The translations under genes and the position numbers were made by a program. From Hominimerdicola alba (GTDB lineage Bacteria; Bacillota; Clostridia; Oscillospirales; Ruminococcaceae), in contig NZ_FOAT01000013.1 of the NCBI RefSeq assembly GCF_900109655.1, positions 1-64,000 of the forward strand: a DNA stretch of 64,000 bases, in the 5' to 3' direction. Below, one piece after another: positions 44,662-53,136 of the stretch (position 1 is the stretch's first letter; every line of letters starts with the position of its first letter). The notes under the pieces are model-generated. The model saw only the letters and a list, made by a program, of their open reading frames with translations, made no database searches and was not told where the DNA came from.

Positions 44662-45534
44662 TTATTTTACGGACTTAGCCAGCTGTTCGCCCTGACGCAC
44701 CTTGGTCTCAGCGCCCTCGCGTGTGTTTATCAGCAGGTCTTCATCAACTATGGCAGCGCCTTTTTCAAGCAGAAGCACGATAGTCGAACCGCCGAATTCA
44801 AACATACCCTTTTCCTCGCCCTGACGGACTCTGTGATTTCCCCATGGGTGATGGTTGGATATCTTGCCCACCATAAGCGCGCCGACTTCCATCTGCACCA
44901 CATCGCCGAAAAATTCTGTTCTCAGCATACAGTAGGTGCGGGAATTCTCCTTGTAGACCTCAACATGGCGGTTAGCCACGGGGTTAACGGTGTTGAGAAA
45001 CCCCTTTATCTCACGGTCATGGCTCTTGATACCGCTGAGTGGATAGATGTAACGGTGGTAGTCGTCAACACTCAGCCTTATTATCAGCGCATAGCCGCCG
45101 GCATATTTCTGCGCAAGCTTTTTGTCGCGCAGCAGGCTGTCGATATTATACACCGAATCCTTTATAACAAAGGTATTCGAGGGTGTTATCTCATAGGCGC
45201 TGACCTTGCCGTCCGAGGGTGATACTAGCTTGTGTTCATCGGGGACGAAATGTCTGCGTCCCGGCTTTATTTTGCGGGTGAAGAAATCGTTGAAGGAAGT
45301 ATACTGCTTTTCCTCGTAATCAAACATATCAATGCCGTTCTTTTCGGCAAAATTCTCGATAAAACCGCTGCTGAACTTGCTGTTCAGCACCTTTCTGCTG
45401 ACCTTTGAGAATACGGGCAGTGAAGCTATCTCCAGCACGCTTCTGCCCAGATAGCTGTCATAAGCATCATTCAGGAATCTGTCCTGATTGGTGGTGACTT
45501 TATACTCGTTGCCCTGTCTGTCTCTGTACCTCAT
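44662..45534 (-). CDS. psd: Phosphatidylserine decarboxylase
   Basis: 290 residues, the longer clostridial type. The autocleavage and pyruvoyl-forming site is the serine of FEFGGSTIVLLLEKG. Other family parts are FNDFFTRKIKPGRR, SPSDGKVSAY, RLSVDDYHRYIYPLSG and GNHRVRQGEEKGMFEFGG. It converts phosphatidylserine to phosphatidylethanolamine at the membrane. PssA, which makes its substrate, is encoded two genes upstream; the frameshifted gene lies between them. Confidence 0.95.
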   Translation of the reverse strand: MRYRDRQGNEYKVTTNQDRFLNDAYDSYLGRSVLEIASLPVFSKVSRKVLNSKFSSGFIENFAEKNGIDMFDYEEKQYTSFNDFFTRKIKPGRRHFVPDEHKLVSPSDGKVSAYEITPSNTFVIKDSVYNIDSLLRDKKLAQKYAGGYALIIRLSVDDYHRYIYPLSGIKSHDREIKGFLNTVNPVANRHVEVYKENSRTYCMLRTEFFGDVVQMEVGALMVGKISNHHPWGNHRVRQGEEKGMFEFGGSTIVLLLEKGAAIVDEDLLINTREGAETKVRQGEQLAKSVK

Positions 45535-45564
45535 GTGTATACACTCCTTTCGATCGCGTTTGCT

Positions 45565-45718
45565 TTAACATTCCATTTCCCAGTCGTAAGGACCTTTTTC
45601 CTTATCATAGTTTACCCTTATTTCAGGTGAGCCAAATAGATTATCGGAACCATATACCGCTATGATCTGTGTCTCATCATAAATATCCAGACAAAACAGA
45701 GACAGATCGTCGTATATA
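45565..45718 (-). pseudogene. Detached 3' end of the upstream DUF2262-like gene
   Basis: In another minus-strand frame, directly after the TA run at 45713-45718, the DNA continues to encode YDDLSLFCLDIYDETQIIAV and then GSDNLFGSPEIRVNYDKEKG before a TAA at 45565. This is what the final beta hairpin of a DUF2262-like domain should look like. Removing one TA unit restores a single reading frame through both parts. Confidence 0.72.
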
Positions 45719-46823
45719 GAGCCTGCTCAGAGAGTTCGTTGCTATCTTCATCGAACACTTCATCGATATTTTGTGATGCATATCTCCTGCATTTTTTGTC
45801 CAGCTCGGCTATATCGCCTATGCGTTCAGCCGCATTTTTTATAATTGCCTCCCACTTTTCGGGTTCGTTTTCCGCATAGATATATGCCCCGATACTGTCT
45901 TCGCCGAGCTTCATCTCGCCCTCGAAACGCTCTTCTGTCTTGTCGTACTCAAGCTCTCCGAAGAAGTCGTCCTTTACTATGATAGGCTTGTTGTATTCGT
46001 CTACATATGCCTGTAATTCGGGACACTGCACTTTTTTATCAACGATCTTTTCAAGCCAGAACCCTTGGTGTTCTTCTGTGCCGTCCGTATTCTTTTTCAT
46101 TTGTTCACGAACACGCACACGGTACAGCCCGTTTTCGGTAAAGCCCTTTATTTTGCCGCAGTTATCGTATGTTTGATTTCTTACGAACCAGTGGAGGTAT
46201 CCCTTTGCGGGCATGAGTTCGCCTTTTTCTTCGTCATAAAAGGCTGTGCAGAGAACGTCCGCGCAGTACGCTTCGCCTTTTTTTCTATTTACGCTGAATG
46301 TGCCGTTCGTATCGCATTTTTCGACAGCTGCTACTATCGTGCGGATATCCTTTTCATAATATGAGTTCGGCCATTCTATGCTGTCGGGGTCGATATTGCC
46401 AAGAACGATCTTTCTGAGAGCTTTGTGTCCGAAATAAGTCAGCACTATCCACAGCACTGTCACTGCGAAATAAACACCGAGCTCCCGACCCGATTCTTTC
46501 AGACAGTAAAAGGTAAGTATCAGCAGGAAAAGACCTCCGCCGTACCAGACTATGTATAACAGCGCCCTGGGAAAGTACCTTATGATCATCAGGTAAGTCA
46601 AAAAGTTCCCTTTGAAGTCCCTTTCACCCTGCGACCTGCGTAACGCCGCATATACGAGTCCGCTCAGTATATGCCCCGTGGCAAAGACAAGCAGTGCGAA
46701 CAGCAAAGCCTCGGGTCTGCTCTCTTTGATGAAGTCTTTTATCAAAAAGAAATCGATCACACCTGTGAATGTTATCACACAGCTTAACAAAAGTACCAGT
46801 ATCCCGAAAAGAAATATGTCCAC
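45660..46823 (-). CDS. Membrane protein with DUF2262-like domain, 3' end frameshifted
   Basis: 387 residues as it stands. Four hydrophobic segments fill the first 150 residues. After a cysteine-containing middle part, the C-terminal 130 residues resemble DUF2262 (KDDFFGELEYDKTEERFEGEMKLG..., ENEPEKWEAIIKNAAERIGDI, KKCRRYASQNIDEV). The last 20 or so residues (TTICLCFVWIFMM) do not fit and arise from a two-base shift in a TA repeat at 45713-45718. The intact gene would end at 45565 with about 419 residues. It sits between pssA and psd, so a phospholipid link is possible. Sequencing error cannot be excluded. Confidence 0.75.
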   Translation of the reverse strand: MDIFLFGILVLLLSCVITFTGVIDFFLIKDFIKESRPEALLFALLVFATGHILSGLVYAALRRSQGERDFKGNFLTYLMIIRYFPRALLYIVWYGGGLFLLILTFYCLKESGRELGVYFAVTVLWIVLTYFGHKALRKIVLGNIDPDSIEWPNSYYEKDIRTIVAAVEKCDTNGTFSVNRKKGEAYCADVLCTAFYDEEKGELMPAKGYLHWFVRNQTYDNCGKIKGFTENGLYRVRVREQMKKNTDGTEEHQGFWLEKIVDKKVQCPELQAYVDEYNKPIIVKDDFFGELEYDKTEERFEGEMKLGEDSIGAYIYAENEPEKWEAIIKNAAERIGDIAELDKKCRRYASQNIDEVFDEDSNELSEQALYTTICLCFVWIFMMRHRS

Positions 46824-46844
46824 AGCTTTTCCCTCCCGACAGAG

Positions 46845-47474
46845 TTATATGATATGGTTCATTTTAAGATAGCTGAAAAAGAGAATAAGCCCCAGTGTGA
46901 ACATTACCAGCAGACCCTTGTTGCTGGGTTTGTTGACCTTTATCTTCAGCACGAACATCACCGATATCAGCACAAGGAAACCCTGAAATACATATGGGAA
47001 TATGTAACCGGGGATATTATGCCTGCCGATATACAAAAGCGGCAGAACTATACATACACTTGTAACAGGCAGCCCCTCGTATTCCTTGCGGTTCTCCTCT
47101 GTTTCACGCTGGCGTTCCTCTTCCATAACATTGAAGTATGCCAGTCTTATAACTGCCGCGAGAACTATCATCAGCGAGGGTATCAGTCTCATGGGGTATA
47201 CTGTATGATAGTGATATCCCAGAACAGCAGGGAAAACGCCGAAGCATACAAGGTCGCACAGAGAATCTATCTGTATGCCGAAGACCTTTTCGTGATCTGA
47301 GCGGTTTTTCATTGAACGTGCTATCTTGCCGTCGAACAGGTCGCATATGCCCGATATAACAAGGCAGAAAAACGCGATCGCGTCATGTCCTTCAAATACC
47401 TGTGTTATCCCGAATACCGAGGATAACAGTCCCACATAGGTGAGTATTACCGAATAATTATAAAAGCCTATCAT
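46845..47474 (-). CDS. pssA: CDP-diacylglycerol--serine O-phosphatidyltransferase
   Basis: 209 residues, about six membrane helices. The CDP-alcohol phosphotransferase motif DG-x2-AR-x8-G-x3-D-x3-D is complete in DLFDGKIARSMKNRSDHEKV followed by FGIQIDSLCDLV. PssA-type members carry serine to CDP-diacylglycerol; presence of psd in the same run supports this substrate over inositol or glycerol phosphate. Product is phosphatidylserine, the precursor of phosphatidylethanolamine. Confidence 0.9.
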   Translation of the reverse strand: MIGFYNYSVILTYVGLLSSVFGITQVFEGHDAIAFFCLVISGICDLFDGKIARSMKNRSDHEKVFGIQIDSLCDLVCFGVFPAVLGYHYHTVYPMRLIPSLMIVLAAVIRLAYFNVMEEERQRETEENRKEYEGLPVTSVCIVLPLLYIGRHNIPGYIFPYVFQGFLVLISVMFVLKIKVNKPSNKGLLVMFTLGLILFFSYLKMNHII

Positions 47475-47571
47475 TTTGAATTCTTCCCTCTTCTTATCTT
47501 TATAAAGTTTTTTGATCTGTGTTTTAGTCCGGCAAAGTCATGCCCCAGCCAAGAATTTTTAGATAAAAAAA

Positions 47572-48573
47572 TCAATTTCGCGGGATATTCAGCTGCTTGT
47601 CCGAACGCATTACTTTCAGGTGGGCTATGAACGTTACTATACCGCCTGCTATCAGCACCGCGTAGAATGTAAGTCCTCGACTGAGGAGCAGAGCGGGTTT
47701 TACAAATTCTGAACCGAATATCGCTTCAAATACCAGCAGGAAGCTTCCCTCGGTAACTCCCGCCGCTCCGGGCAGAGGAAGCATCTCCACCGCTATTGCT
47801 ATCATCACCTGCATGGTCACGATGTCGTAGAAACTTACGCCCGAAAGTCCGTAGGACTTGTATATCACCCATGTTACCGCGAAAAGACAAAGCCTCTGCA
47901 CAAGGGTCATGATGAATACCTTAGCCACTGTTACCGCATTTTCTCTGACGTACTTTGAACCGATAACATAGGTATCGCAGATACGGTTTATTTTCTCCAC
48001 AAGCTTTTCGTGGTTCTTTTCCTTGACTATCTTCCAGTCCGTAAGCTTGTTGAGTATGGTGATCCCTGCACGTCTTGCCCAGTCGGGTCTTGCGACGATG
48101 AATGCAAGTCCTGCGATGAAAGCTATATTCAGCACAAATCCGACCGTTATCAGCAGCGAAAGACGGCTGCCGTGTTCGGCTACAGCGTCAAAGTTGAATA
48201 TCAGCAGGATAAGCCCCAGTATCACCAGCACTGATTTGTAAGCTATTGTCACCAGCAGCATTATCAGCGAGGAGAAGCCTATCTTTACGCCGTCTTTTTT
48301 CATGTAGTACATCTGTGCAGGCTGTCCGCCCGATGACGAGGGGGTTATATAGCTGAAAAAGAACCCGATGAAAGAGTATTTCAGACAGCTTGTCAGCCGC
48401 ACTTTTTGTCGGCATACCCTTAGCAGGAAATGTATTATGCAGGATTCTCCCGCCACAAAGCAGAAGGTCAGCACAAGTCCCGCCAAGAGCCATTTGTCAT
48501 CTGCATTCTTAAGGTCTTTTATGATATCCGAAAGCTCCTGTCCTTTGAAGAGCAGTCGGAATGTCAGCAGCAT
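47572..48573 (-). CDS. UPF0104/AglD-like flippase-type membrane protein
   Basis: 333 residues from ATG 48573, with about eight membrane helices of the lysylphosphatidylglycerol synthase TM-like family (GFFFSYITPSSSGGQPAQMYYMKKDGV and LPLPGAAGVTEGSFLLVFEAIFG are the family's two signature loops). Function is probably lipid or lipid-linked sugar flipping. The ATG has no good ribosome site. The frame stays open to an ATA at 48636 that has AAGTTGGTGA 6 bases before it and would add KRLVKKYLKYVLNIGFIGLI, completing the first helix. The true start may be that ATA. Confidence 0.85.
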   Translation of the reverse strand: MLLTFRLLFKGQELSDIIKDLKNADDKWLLAGLVLTFCFVAGESCIIHFLLRVCRQKVRLTSCLKYSFIGFFFSYITPSSSGGQPAQMYYMKKDGVKIGFSSLIMLLVTIAYKSVLVILGLILLIFNFDAVAEHGSRLSLLITVGFVLNIAFIAGLAFIVARPDWARRAGITILNKLTDWKIVKEKNHEKLVEKINRICDTYVIGSKYVRENAVTVAKVFIMTLVQRLCLFAVTWVIYKSYGLSGVSFYDIVTMQVMIAIAVEMLPLPGAAGVTEGSFLLVFEAIFGSEFVKPALLLSRGLTFYAVLIAGGIVTFIAHLKVMRSDKQLNIPRN

Positions 48574-48679
48574 TATAAGTCCGATAAAACCTATATTAAG
48601 AACGTATTTAAGATATTTCTTTACCAGTCGTTTTATTGTCGTTCACCAACTTTAATATATGTCTGTATCGCCCGTCAGC

Positions 48680-49717
48680 TTAGCTGAGGGAGGTGAGTCT
48701 GTCGTAGTTTGTGGCAGCAAGGTACATAATATTTATTACCAGCTGTATTATAGTGAATCGCATTACCACCTGTGTATCAGACCAGCCCTTGTTCTTGCGG
48801 CAGTGGTCATGCAGGGGAGTGCGGATATCCTTCATGAAGTTCTTCATTTTGAGGAAACGTATGAAGCTTACCTTCAGCAGGCTGAGACCGCCGTCCAGTA
48901 TGATAACTATGCACATAGGTACAAAGCTGAAAGGGTTCTTGCTCATCAGGAATACTATGGCAAGCAGTACGCCCAGCGCACGGGAACCTGCATCGCCCAT
49001 AAGCATGGTGGAGGGCGAACAGTTGAACCATAGATATGCCGCCAGAGTTGCAAGCATTATCACTGGTGCAAAATCCAGGAATGACCAGCCCACGGTAAGT
49101 GTCAGCACACCGCTGAACAGAACGAAGCTGCCAAGCACCGCCATCACCAGTGAAGCACACAGACCGTCAACACCGTCGGTGCAGTTGGTGACGTTTATGG
49201 AAGTCCAAACCAGCACACCTGCCAGTATGATGAATATCACAGCGGGTATGTGGAAATGCAGGTGGAGCAGGGGCATATCAATATTGCTGCCGTTATACTT
49301 CCAGAAAGTAACAGCCGTACCCAGAGATATCACCAGGTCAAGCAGACCTTTTTTGAGGTTGCCCCATGGTATCTTGGCGGCATCATCGAGATAGCCGGTC
49401 AGCATAGCGCCGTATAACAGCACGAGATAAATAAGATACTCTAAGTCAAGAGGTATGAACAGCGCTGCCGAAAGGCAGAACGTTGTGATGAATATAAGTC
49501 CGCAGCCCCTCGCTTTTCCCTGTGACAGCGCACCGTTTACCGCGAATTCTCTGCCCTGATCTTTCGGCAGGATGTTTCTGAAGAACTTCAGTGCCAGAAA
49601 ACATGACCAGAACGAAAAAGCGAGCATCAAAAGCATGAAAACCGCATATTTCGAGGGATTGCCCTCATCAAAAAAATCATAATGCGAACCAAAAAACAGT
49701 CTGTATAACATTTGCAT
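48680..49717 (-). CDS. mraY: Phospho-N-acetylmuramoyl-pentapeptide-transferase
   Basis: 345 residues, ten helices. MraY hallmarks: GYLDDAAK (metal-binding aspartates), NCTDGVDGL, STMLMGDAGSRALG and the cytoplasmic histidine loop TPLHDHCRKNKGWSDTQVV. It moves phospho-MurNAc-pentapeptide to undecaprenyl phosphate, making lipid I. The loop has one aspartate where many MraY proteins have a third histidine. It heads a lipid and envelope run and lies outside any division-wall cluster. Confidence 0.92.
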   Translation of the reverse strand: MQMLYRLFFGSHYDFFDEGNPSKYAVFMLLMLAFSFWSCFLALKFFRNILPKDQGREFAVNGALSQGKARGCGLIFITTFCLSAALFIPLDLEYLIYLVLLYGAMLTGYLDDAAKIPWGNLKKGLLDLVISLGTAVTFWKYNGSNIDMPLLHLHFHIPAVIFIILAGVLVWTSINVTNCTDGVDGLCASLVMAVLGSFVLFSGVLTLTVGWSFLDFAPVIMLATLAAYLWFNCSPSTMLMGDAGSRALGVLLAIVFLMSKNPFSFVPMCIVIILDGGLSLLKVSFIRFLKMKNFMKDIRTPLHDHCRKNKGWSDTQVVMRFTIIQLVINIMYLAATNYDRLTSLS

Positions 49718-49892
49718 CTTCCTTTTAAATAAAAATACTCATACATCATATATTATACTACATATTATAAGAAAATGCAAATTTTACGGGCGGTCATTTT
49801 GCACAAATTTACCCTTCGTACTTCGGAGTTAACTGGGGATACCTTTTTAATAAGTGTATTGATCCTTTGCGGACTGTTATGCTCATCTGACA

Positions 49893-49948
49893 AACTGTGT
49901 ATATATCATGTGTGTGTATATACACAGTTAAGGGGTGTGTATATACAC
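49893..49948. promoter_or_regulatory. Cluster of GTGTATATACAC dyads
   Basis: AACTGTGTATATA (49893-49905) and its perfect inverse (49917-49929) lie 11 bases apart. The 12-base palindrome GTGTATATACAC occurs at 49914-49925 and again at 49937-49948, 23 bases apart. Shape and AT core fit GntR/YtrA-type operators. The other parts of the 449-base gap hold no gene I can support. Confidence 0.6.
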
Positions 49949-50049
49949 GCTTCGGGGGTAAAATATGCCTGAACTTGTCATATGTGCATAACTTAAAGGG
50001 AGGGTGGTTTGCAGAAATTATGCATAGATACAATTGTATTCGGGGGGTA

Positions 50050-50092
50050 TTGACAAAACTGTGCAAACTGTGTATACTGTATACATACAGTT
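50050..50092 (+). promoter_or_regulatory. Promoter and operator of the small-protein/ABC operon
   Basis: TTGACA, 17 bases, TATACT (50073-50078). A dyad AACTGT...ACAGTT (50066-50092) with an inner GTATAC covers the -10 box and resembles the sites near 49.9 kb. Confidence 0.65.
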
Positions 50093-50166
50093 AAGGCTGC
50101 AATAACAGTCATAACAGTAACACAGAAATACAGACAACAATAACGTTACCGAAAGGAAGTATAATT

Positions 50167-50334
50167 ATGAATAACACAAACAGAAAAGCTCTGGCAATGA
50201 GGATCATCGCAGTATTTATGCTGATCATGGGCATCATCGGAACAGCAAGAGGAAGCACAGCGGCGATCGCGTGCCTGTGCAGCTCGGCAAGCATGGTCGC
50301 CGCTTCAAACTGGATAGTACGCAGAAGCAGATAG
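50167..50334 (+). CDS. Tiny membrane protein 1 (55 residues)
   Basis: Begins MNNTNRKALAMRIIAVFMLI with one long hydrophobic stretch and a shorter second one, and ends in WIVRRSR. AAAGGAAG lies 9 bases before the ATG. First of four consecutive tiny membrane-protein genes, each with its own ribosome site, that precede an ABC transporter. No family recognised. Confidence 0.72.
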   Translation: MNNTNRKALAMRIIAVFMLIMGIIGTARGSTAAIACLCSSASMVAASNWIVRRSR

Positions 50335-50386
50335 TTAAAGATAAACTGATACAACAAAACGATACGGAACAAAGGGAGTGGATCTT

Positions 50387-50563
50387 ATGAAAAATACAAT
50401 GTTCAGAAAGATAATAGCAGTTCTGGCTGCTCTGATAGGAATAGGCTCGCTGATAGCTTATGTATTTATGAATATGGGTGACAGCACCGTAGCACCTGCA
50501 ATTGTGCTCATGGGTCTGATGCTTGTTCTGAGAGTAGGCTTCAATAAGCTGAAAGGCAGATAA
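50387..50563 (+). CDS. Tiny membrane protein 2 (58 residues)
   Basis: Start ATG 50387 with GGGAG upstream; the GTG at 50378 is too close to that site. Two hydrophobic helices (KIIAVLAALIGIGSLIAYVF and APAIVLMGLMLVLRVGF) with a short loop and a basic end (NKLKGR). Size and layout are like the proteins on each side. Confidence 0.72.
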   Translation: MKNTMFRKIIAVLAALIGIGSLIAYVFMNMGDSTVAPAIVLMGLMLVLRVGFNKLKGR

Positions 50564-50584
50564 AGATATACAAGGAGACACATC

Positions 50585-50770
50585 ATGAAACTGAAGACAA
50601 ATAAAAGAGATATCATCACAGCGGTTTCATTGGTAATAATAGGTATCATCGTTGCGATACTTTTAAGCGGTCTGAGTGACAGAGCGTTCAGGCTGTTTAT
50701 AGCCGCTATGCTGATACTGCCCACATTCGGCAGATACTTTATAAGCAGGATAAAAAAGAGAAAGATATAG
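50585..50770 (+). CDS. Tiny membrane protein 3 (61 residues)
   Basis: Basic start (MKLKTNKRD), two hydrophobic helices (ITAVSLVIIGIIVAILL and LFIAAMLILPTFGRYF) and a basic end (ISRIKKRKI). ACAAGGAGA site before the ATG. Spacing to its neighbours is about 21 bases on both sides. Confidence 0.75.
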   Translation: MKLKTNKRDIITAVSLVIIGIIVAILLSGLSDRAFRLFIAAMLILPTFGRYFISRIKKRKI

Positions 50771-50791
50771 AACAAAGAGGGAGACAACAGA

Positions 50792-51022
50792 ATGAAAACA
50801 AACTCACAGCGCAGGCGTGATGTGTTGAAAGGCGTGGCAGCGGCTCTGCTGATAGCGGCGTGCTTCTTCGCTTTCAGTCACCGCCTTCCGCAGAAAAACG
50901 ATATCAAAGGGCTGGCAGCGCTGATGCTGGTTTGTGCGGGCGGAAGTTCATTCGGGCTGATGTCAGACAGCATCAATGAGGATATGCTTTCTCAGGAAAA
51001 CGCTGAGGACAGCTTTATTTGA
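50792..51022 (+). CDS. Tiny membrane protein 4 (76 residues)
   Basis: Begins MKTNSQRRRDVLKGVAAALL, with helices at about 13-29 and 40-57, and an acidic tail (INEDMLSQENAEDSFI) unlike the basic tails of the other three. GAGGGAG ribosome site. It ends 19 bases before the ATPase gene. Confidence 0.75.
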   Translation: MKTNSQRRRDVLKGVAAALLIAACFFAFSHRLPQKNDIKGLAALMLVCAGGSSFGLMSDSINEDMLSQENAEDSFI

Positions 51023-51041
51023 AAAATATGAGGTGAAACGT

Positions 51042-51794
51042 ATGGAAACAAGAGAAAAGGTTCTGGAGGTCAAGGGACTTTCAAAGCAGTACAAAAAGGG
51101 CGTGTACGCTTCGGAAAAGGTAACTTTCGATGTACACAAGGGCGAGATATTCGCACTGATAGGACCTAACGGCGCAGGCAAGACAACAACTATCAGAATG
51201 ATATCCACCCTTTTGCAGGCAACAGAGGGCGATGCGGTGGTAAACGGTCACAGCATACTTACTGAGCCCGACAAAGTCCGCAAAAGCATTACCTATCTTC
51301 CAGATGAAGCAGGTGCCTACAAGACCATGAAAGGCATCGATTACCTGAGATTCATGGCTGAGCTTTATGCTGACAACAAACAGCAGGCTGACAGCTATGT
51401 TGAAAGAGGCAGAGAGATATGCGAGCTGGGTGACAGGCTCAATGATAAGATACAGAGCTATTCCCGCGGTATGCAGAGAAAGCTCCTGCTGGCAAGGGCG
51501 ATAATGTCAAAGCCCGCACTTGCCATACTCGATGAGCCAACTTCCGGTCTGGATATAATCAATGCCCTTGAGATAAGGCGCATGATAAAGAAACTGGCAG
51601 GGGAGGGCATGAGCTTCCTGCTGTCCTCTCACAATATGCTTGAGATAGAGTATGTATCTGACAGAGTAGGCATAATCGCAAAGGGTCATCTGCTTGAAAC
51701 GGGCACTCCCGCGGAGCTTATAGCTAAATACCAAGCTGAAAATCTGGAGGATGTTTTCGAGACCGTGGTAATGAAAAGGAACAAAGAGGTGTGA
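51042..51794 (+). CDS. ABC transporter ATP-binding protein (NatA-like)
   Basis: 250 residues from ATG 51042 (GAGGTG upstream). Walker A GPNGAGKTTT, signature YSRGMQRKLLLARAI (a degenerate LSGGQ), Walker B LAILDEPTSGLD and switch histidine SSHNMLEI. It energises the ABC-2 permease encoded next, probably for export of Na+, a lipid or a small peptide or drug. The C-terminal tail ENLEDVFETVVMKR is typical of this subfamily. Confidence 0.94.
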   Translation: METREKVLEVKGLSKQYKKGVYASEKVTFDVHKGEIFALIGPNGAGKTTTIRMISTLLQATEGDAVVNGHSILTEPDKVRKSITYLPDEAGAYKTMKGIDYLRFMAELYADNKQQADSYVERGREICELGDRLNDKIQSYSRGMQRKLLLARAIMSKPALAILDEPTSGLDIINALEIRRMIKKLAGEGMSFLLSSHNMLEIEYVSDRVGIIAKGHLLETGTPAELIAKYQAENLEDVFETVVMKRNKEV

Positions 51795-51800
51795 CACAAA

Positions 51801-53123
51801 ATGAAATTCAAGACACTATTTATAAAAGAGCTTCGTGAGATGCTCAGCGTGCAGACCATAATGACTATGGTCATTTCCGTTGTGATACTCTCCTTTGCGG
51901 GACAGGCTATGAGCAAAGCCGTTGAGGAAAGCGCTGAAACCATGATGGATATAAATATCTGTGACCAGGACGATACAGAGTTCACCAAGAACATGATAAA
52001 ATTCCTGACCGCCAACCTTGCACAGCTTGACGGCGAGGTGAATGTGGTGGAGATAAGCTCCGATGACTATGCCAAGGAGCTGAAAAAGGCTGATGTAAAG
52101 AACGTTGTTATTATCCCCGAGGGCTTTACCGCAAGCGTGGAGAACAACGAGGCTGCAAAGGTAAAATTCGTCCAGAGACTTAACTCGCTGGCAACAATGT
52201 CCAACCTGAACACAGGTTCACAGGTGGCAGTTGAATACCTGACAGCGGCTGTAAAGGACGTTGTATACAGCACCAAGGTATCCAGCGGCAAGCTTTCAAA
52301 TGAAGAGGTATCATTCCTCAACAACCCCATAGCACTTGAAGAATCCACAGTAGTAGCGGATAAGAGCGCTGATATCTCCGCAAGCATAGTAATGTCGCTG
52401 TGTTCTGCACAGGGTATGATAGTTCCTATCATGATGTTCGTACTGGTCATGATGTCTTCCAACATGATACTTAACGCTATAAGCACCGAGAAGATAGACA
52501 AGACCCTTGAAACTCTGCTTACCGCGCCTATTTCAAGACTTTCCGTTATAGCGGCAAAGATGCTGGCAGCAGCAGTTGTAGCGGCTATGCAGGCGGCTGT
52601 TTATATGTTCGGTTCAAAGAACATGATGAACGGCGTACTTGAAAAGGTGGGCTCTGACAGCGGCTACTCCGAGATACTGAAAGACCTGGGTCTTACCATG
52701 GACGCAGGTCAGTATGTCCTCGTAGGTATCCAGATGTTCCTTTCCATACTGATAGCACTGTCAGTTGCACTGGTACTCGGTGTTCTGGCAAAGGACGCAA
52801 AGAGCGCACAGACACTTACTCTGCCTATCATGATGTGCACAATGATACCCTATATGCTTTCAATGTTCGTTGATATCAAGACAATGTCCCCAGCAGTAAG
52901 ATATATCGTATACGCTATACCTTTCACACACTCCTTCATGGCTTCCGAGAATGCTATGTTCGGCAACTACGGTGTGTATACAGGCGGACTTATCTACCAG
53001 TTCATTTTCCTCATAATATGTATGTTTATGGCATTGAGGATATTCATGAGCGACAGGATATTCACCATGTCCATCGGCGGCAAAAAGAGCAAAGGCTCAG
53101 CCAACGAGGAGAGCGAATCATAA
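51801..53123 (+). CDS. ABC-2 type permease (NatB-like)
   Basis: 440 residues. One N-terminal helix, then an outer domain of about 140 residues (MDINICDQDDTEFTKN..., KNVVIIPEGFTASVENN), then five or six helices at 195-430 including STEKIDKTLETLLTAPISRLSV, the conserved ABC-2 coupling segment. It ends in a polar tail. It pairs with the upstream ATPase, 6 bases apart. Substrate unknown; NatB-type pairs have been linked to Na+ or antimicrobial export. Confidence 0.93.
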   Translation: MKFKTLFIKELREMLSVQTIMTMVISVVILSFAGQAMSKAVEESAETMMDINICDQDDTEFTKNMIKFLTANLAQLDGEVNVVEISSDDYAKELKKADVKNVVIIPEGFTASVENNEAAKVKFVQRLNSLATMSNLNTGSQVAVEYLTAAVKDVVYSTKVSSGKLSNEEVSFLNNPIALEESTVVADKSADISASIVMSLCSAQGMIVPIMMFVLVMMSSNMILNAISTEKIDKTLETLLTAPISRLSVIAAKMLAAAVVAAMQAAVYMFGSKNMMNGVLEKVGSDSGYSEILKDLGLTMDAGQYVLVGIQMFLSILIALSVALVLGVLAKDAKSAQTLTLPIMMCTMIPYMLSMFVDIKTMSPAVRYIVYAIPFTHSFMASENAMFGNYGVYTGGLIYQFIFLIICMFMALRIFMSDRIFTMSIGGKKSKGSANEESES

Positions 53124-53136
53124 ATAACACTTTAAA

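Noticed and set aside
43957-45222. 421-codon plus-strand open frame
   Set aside because: It lies across three convincing minus-strand genes (HIT, unknown, psd) with conserved motifs. Its translation resembles no protein and lacks a ribosome site.
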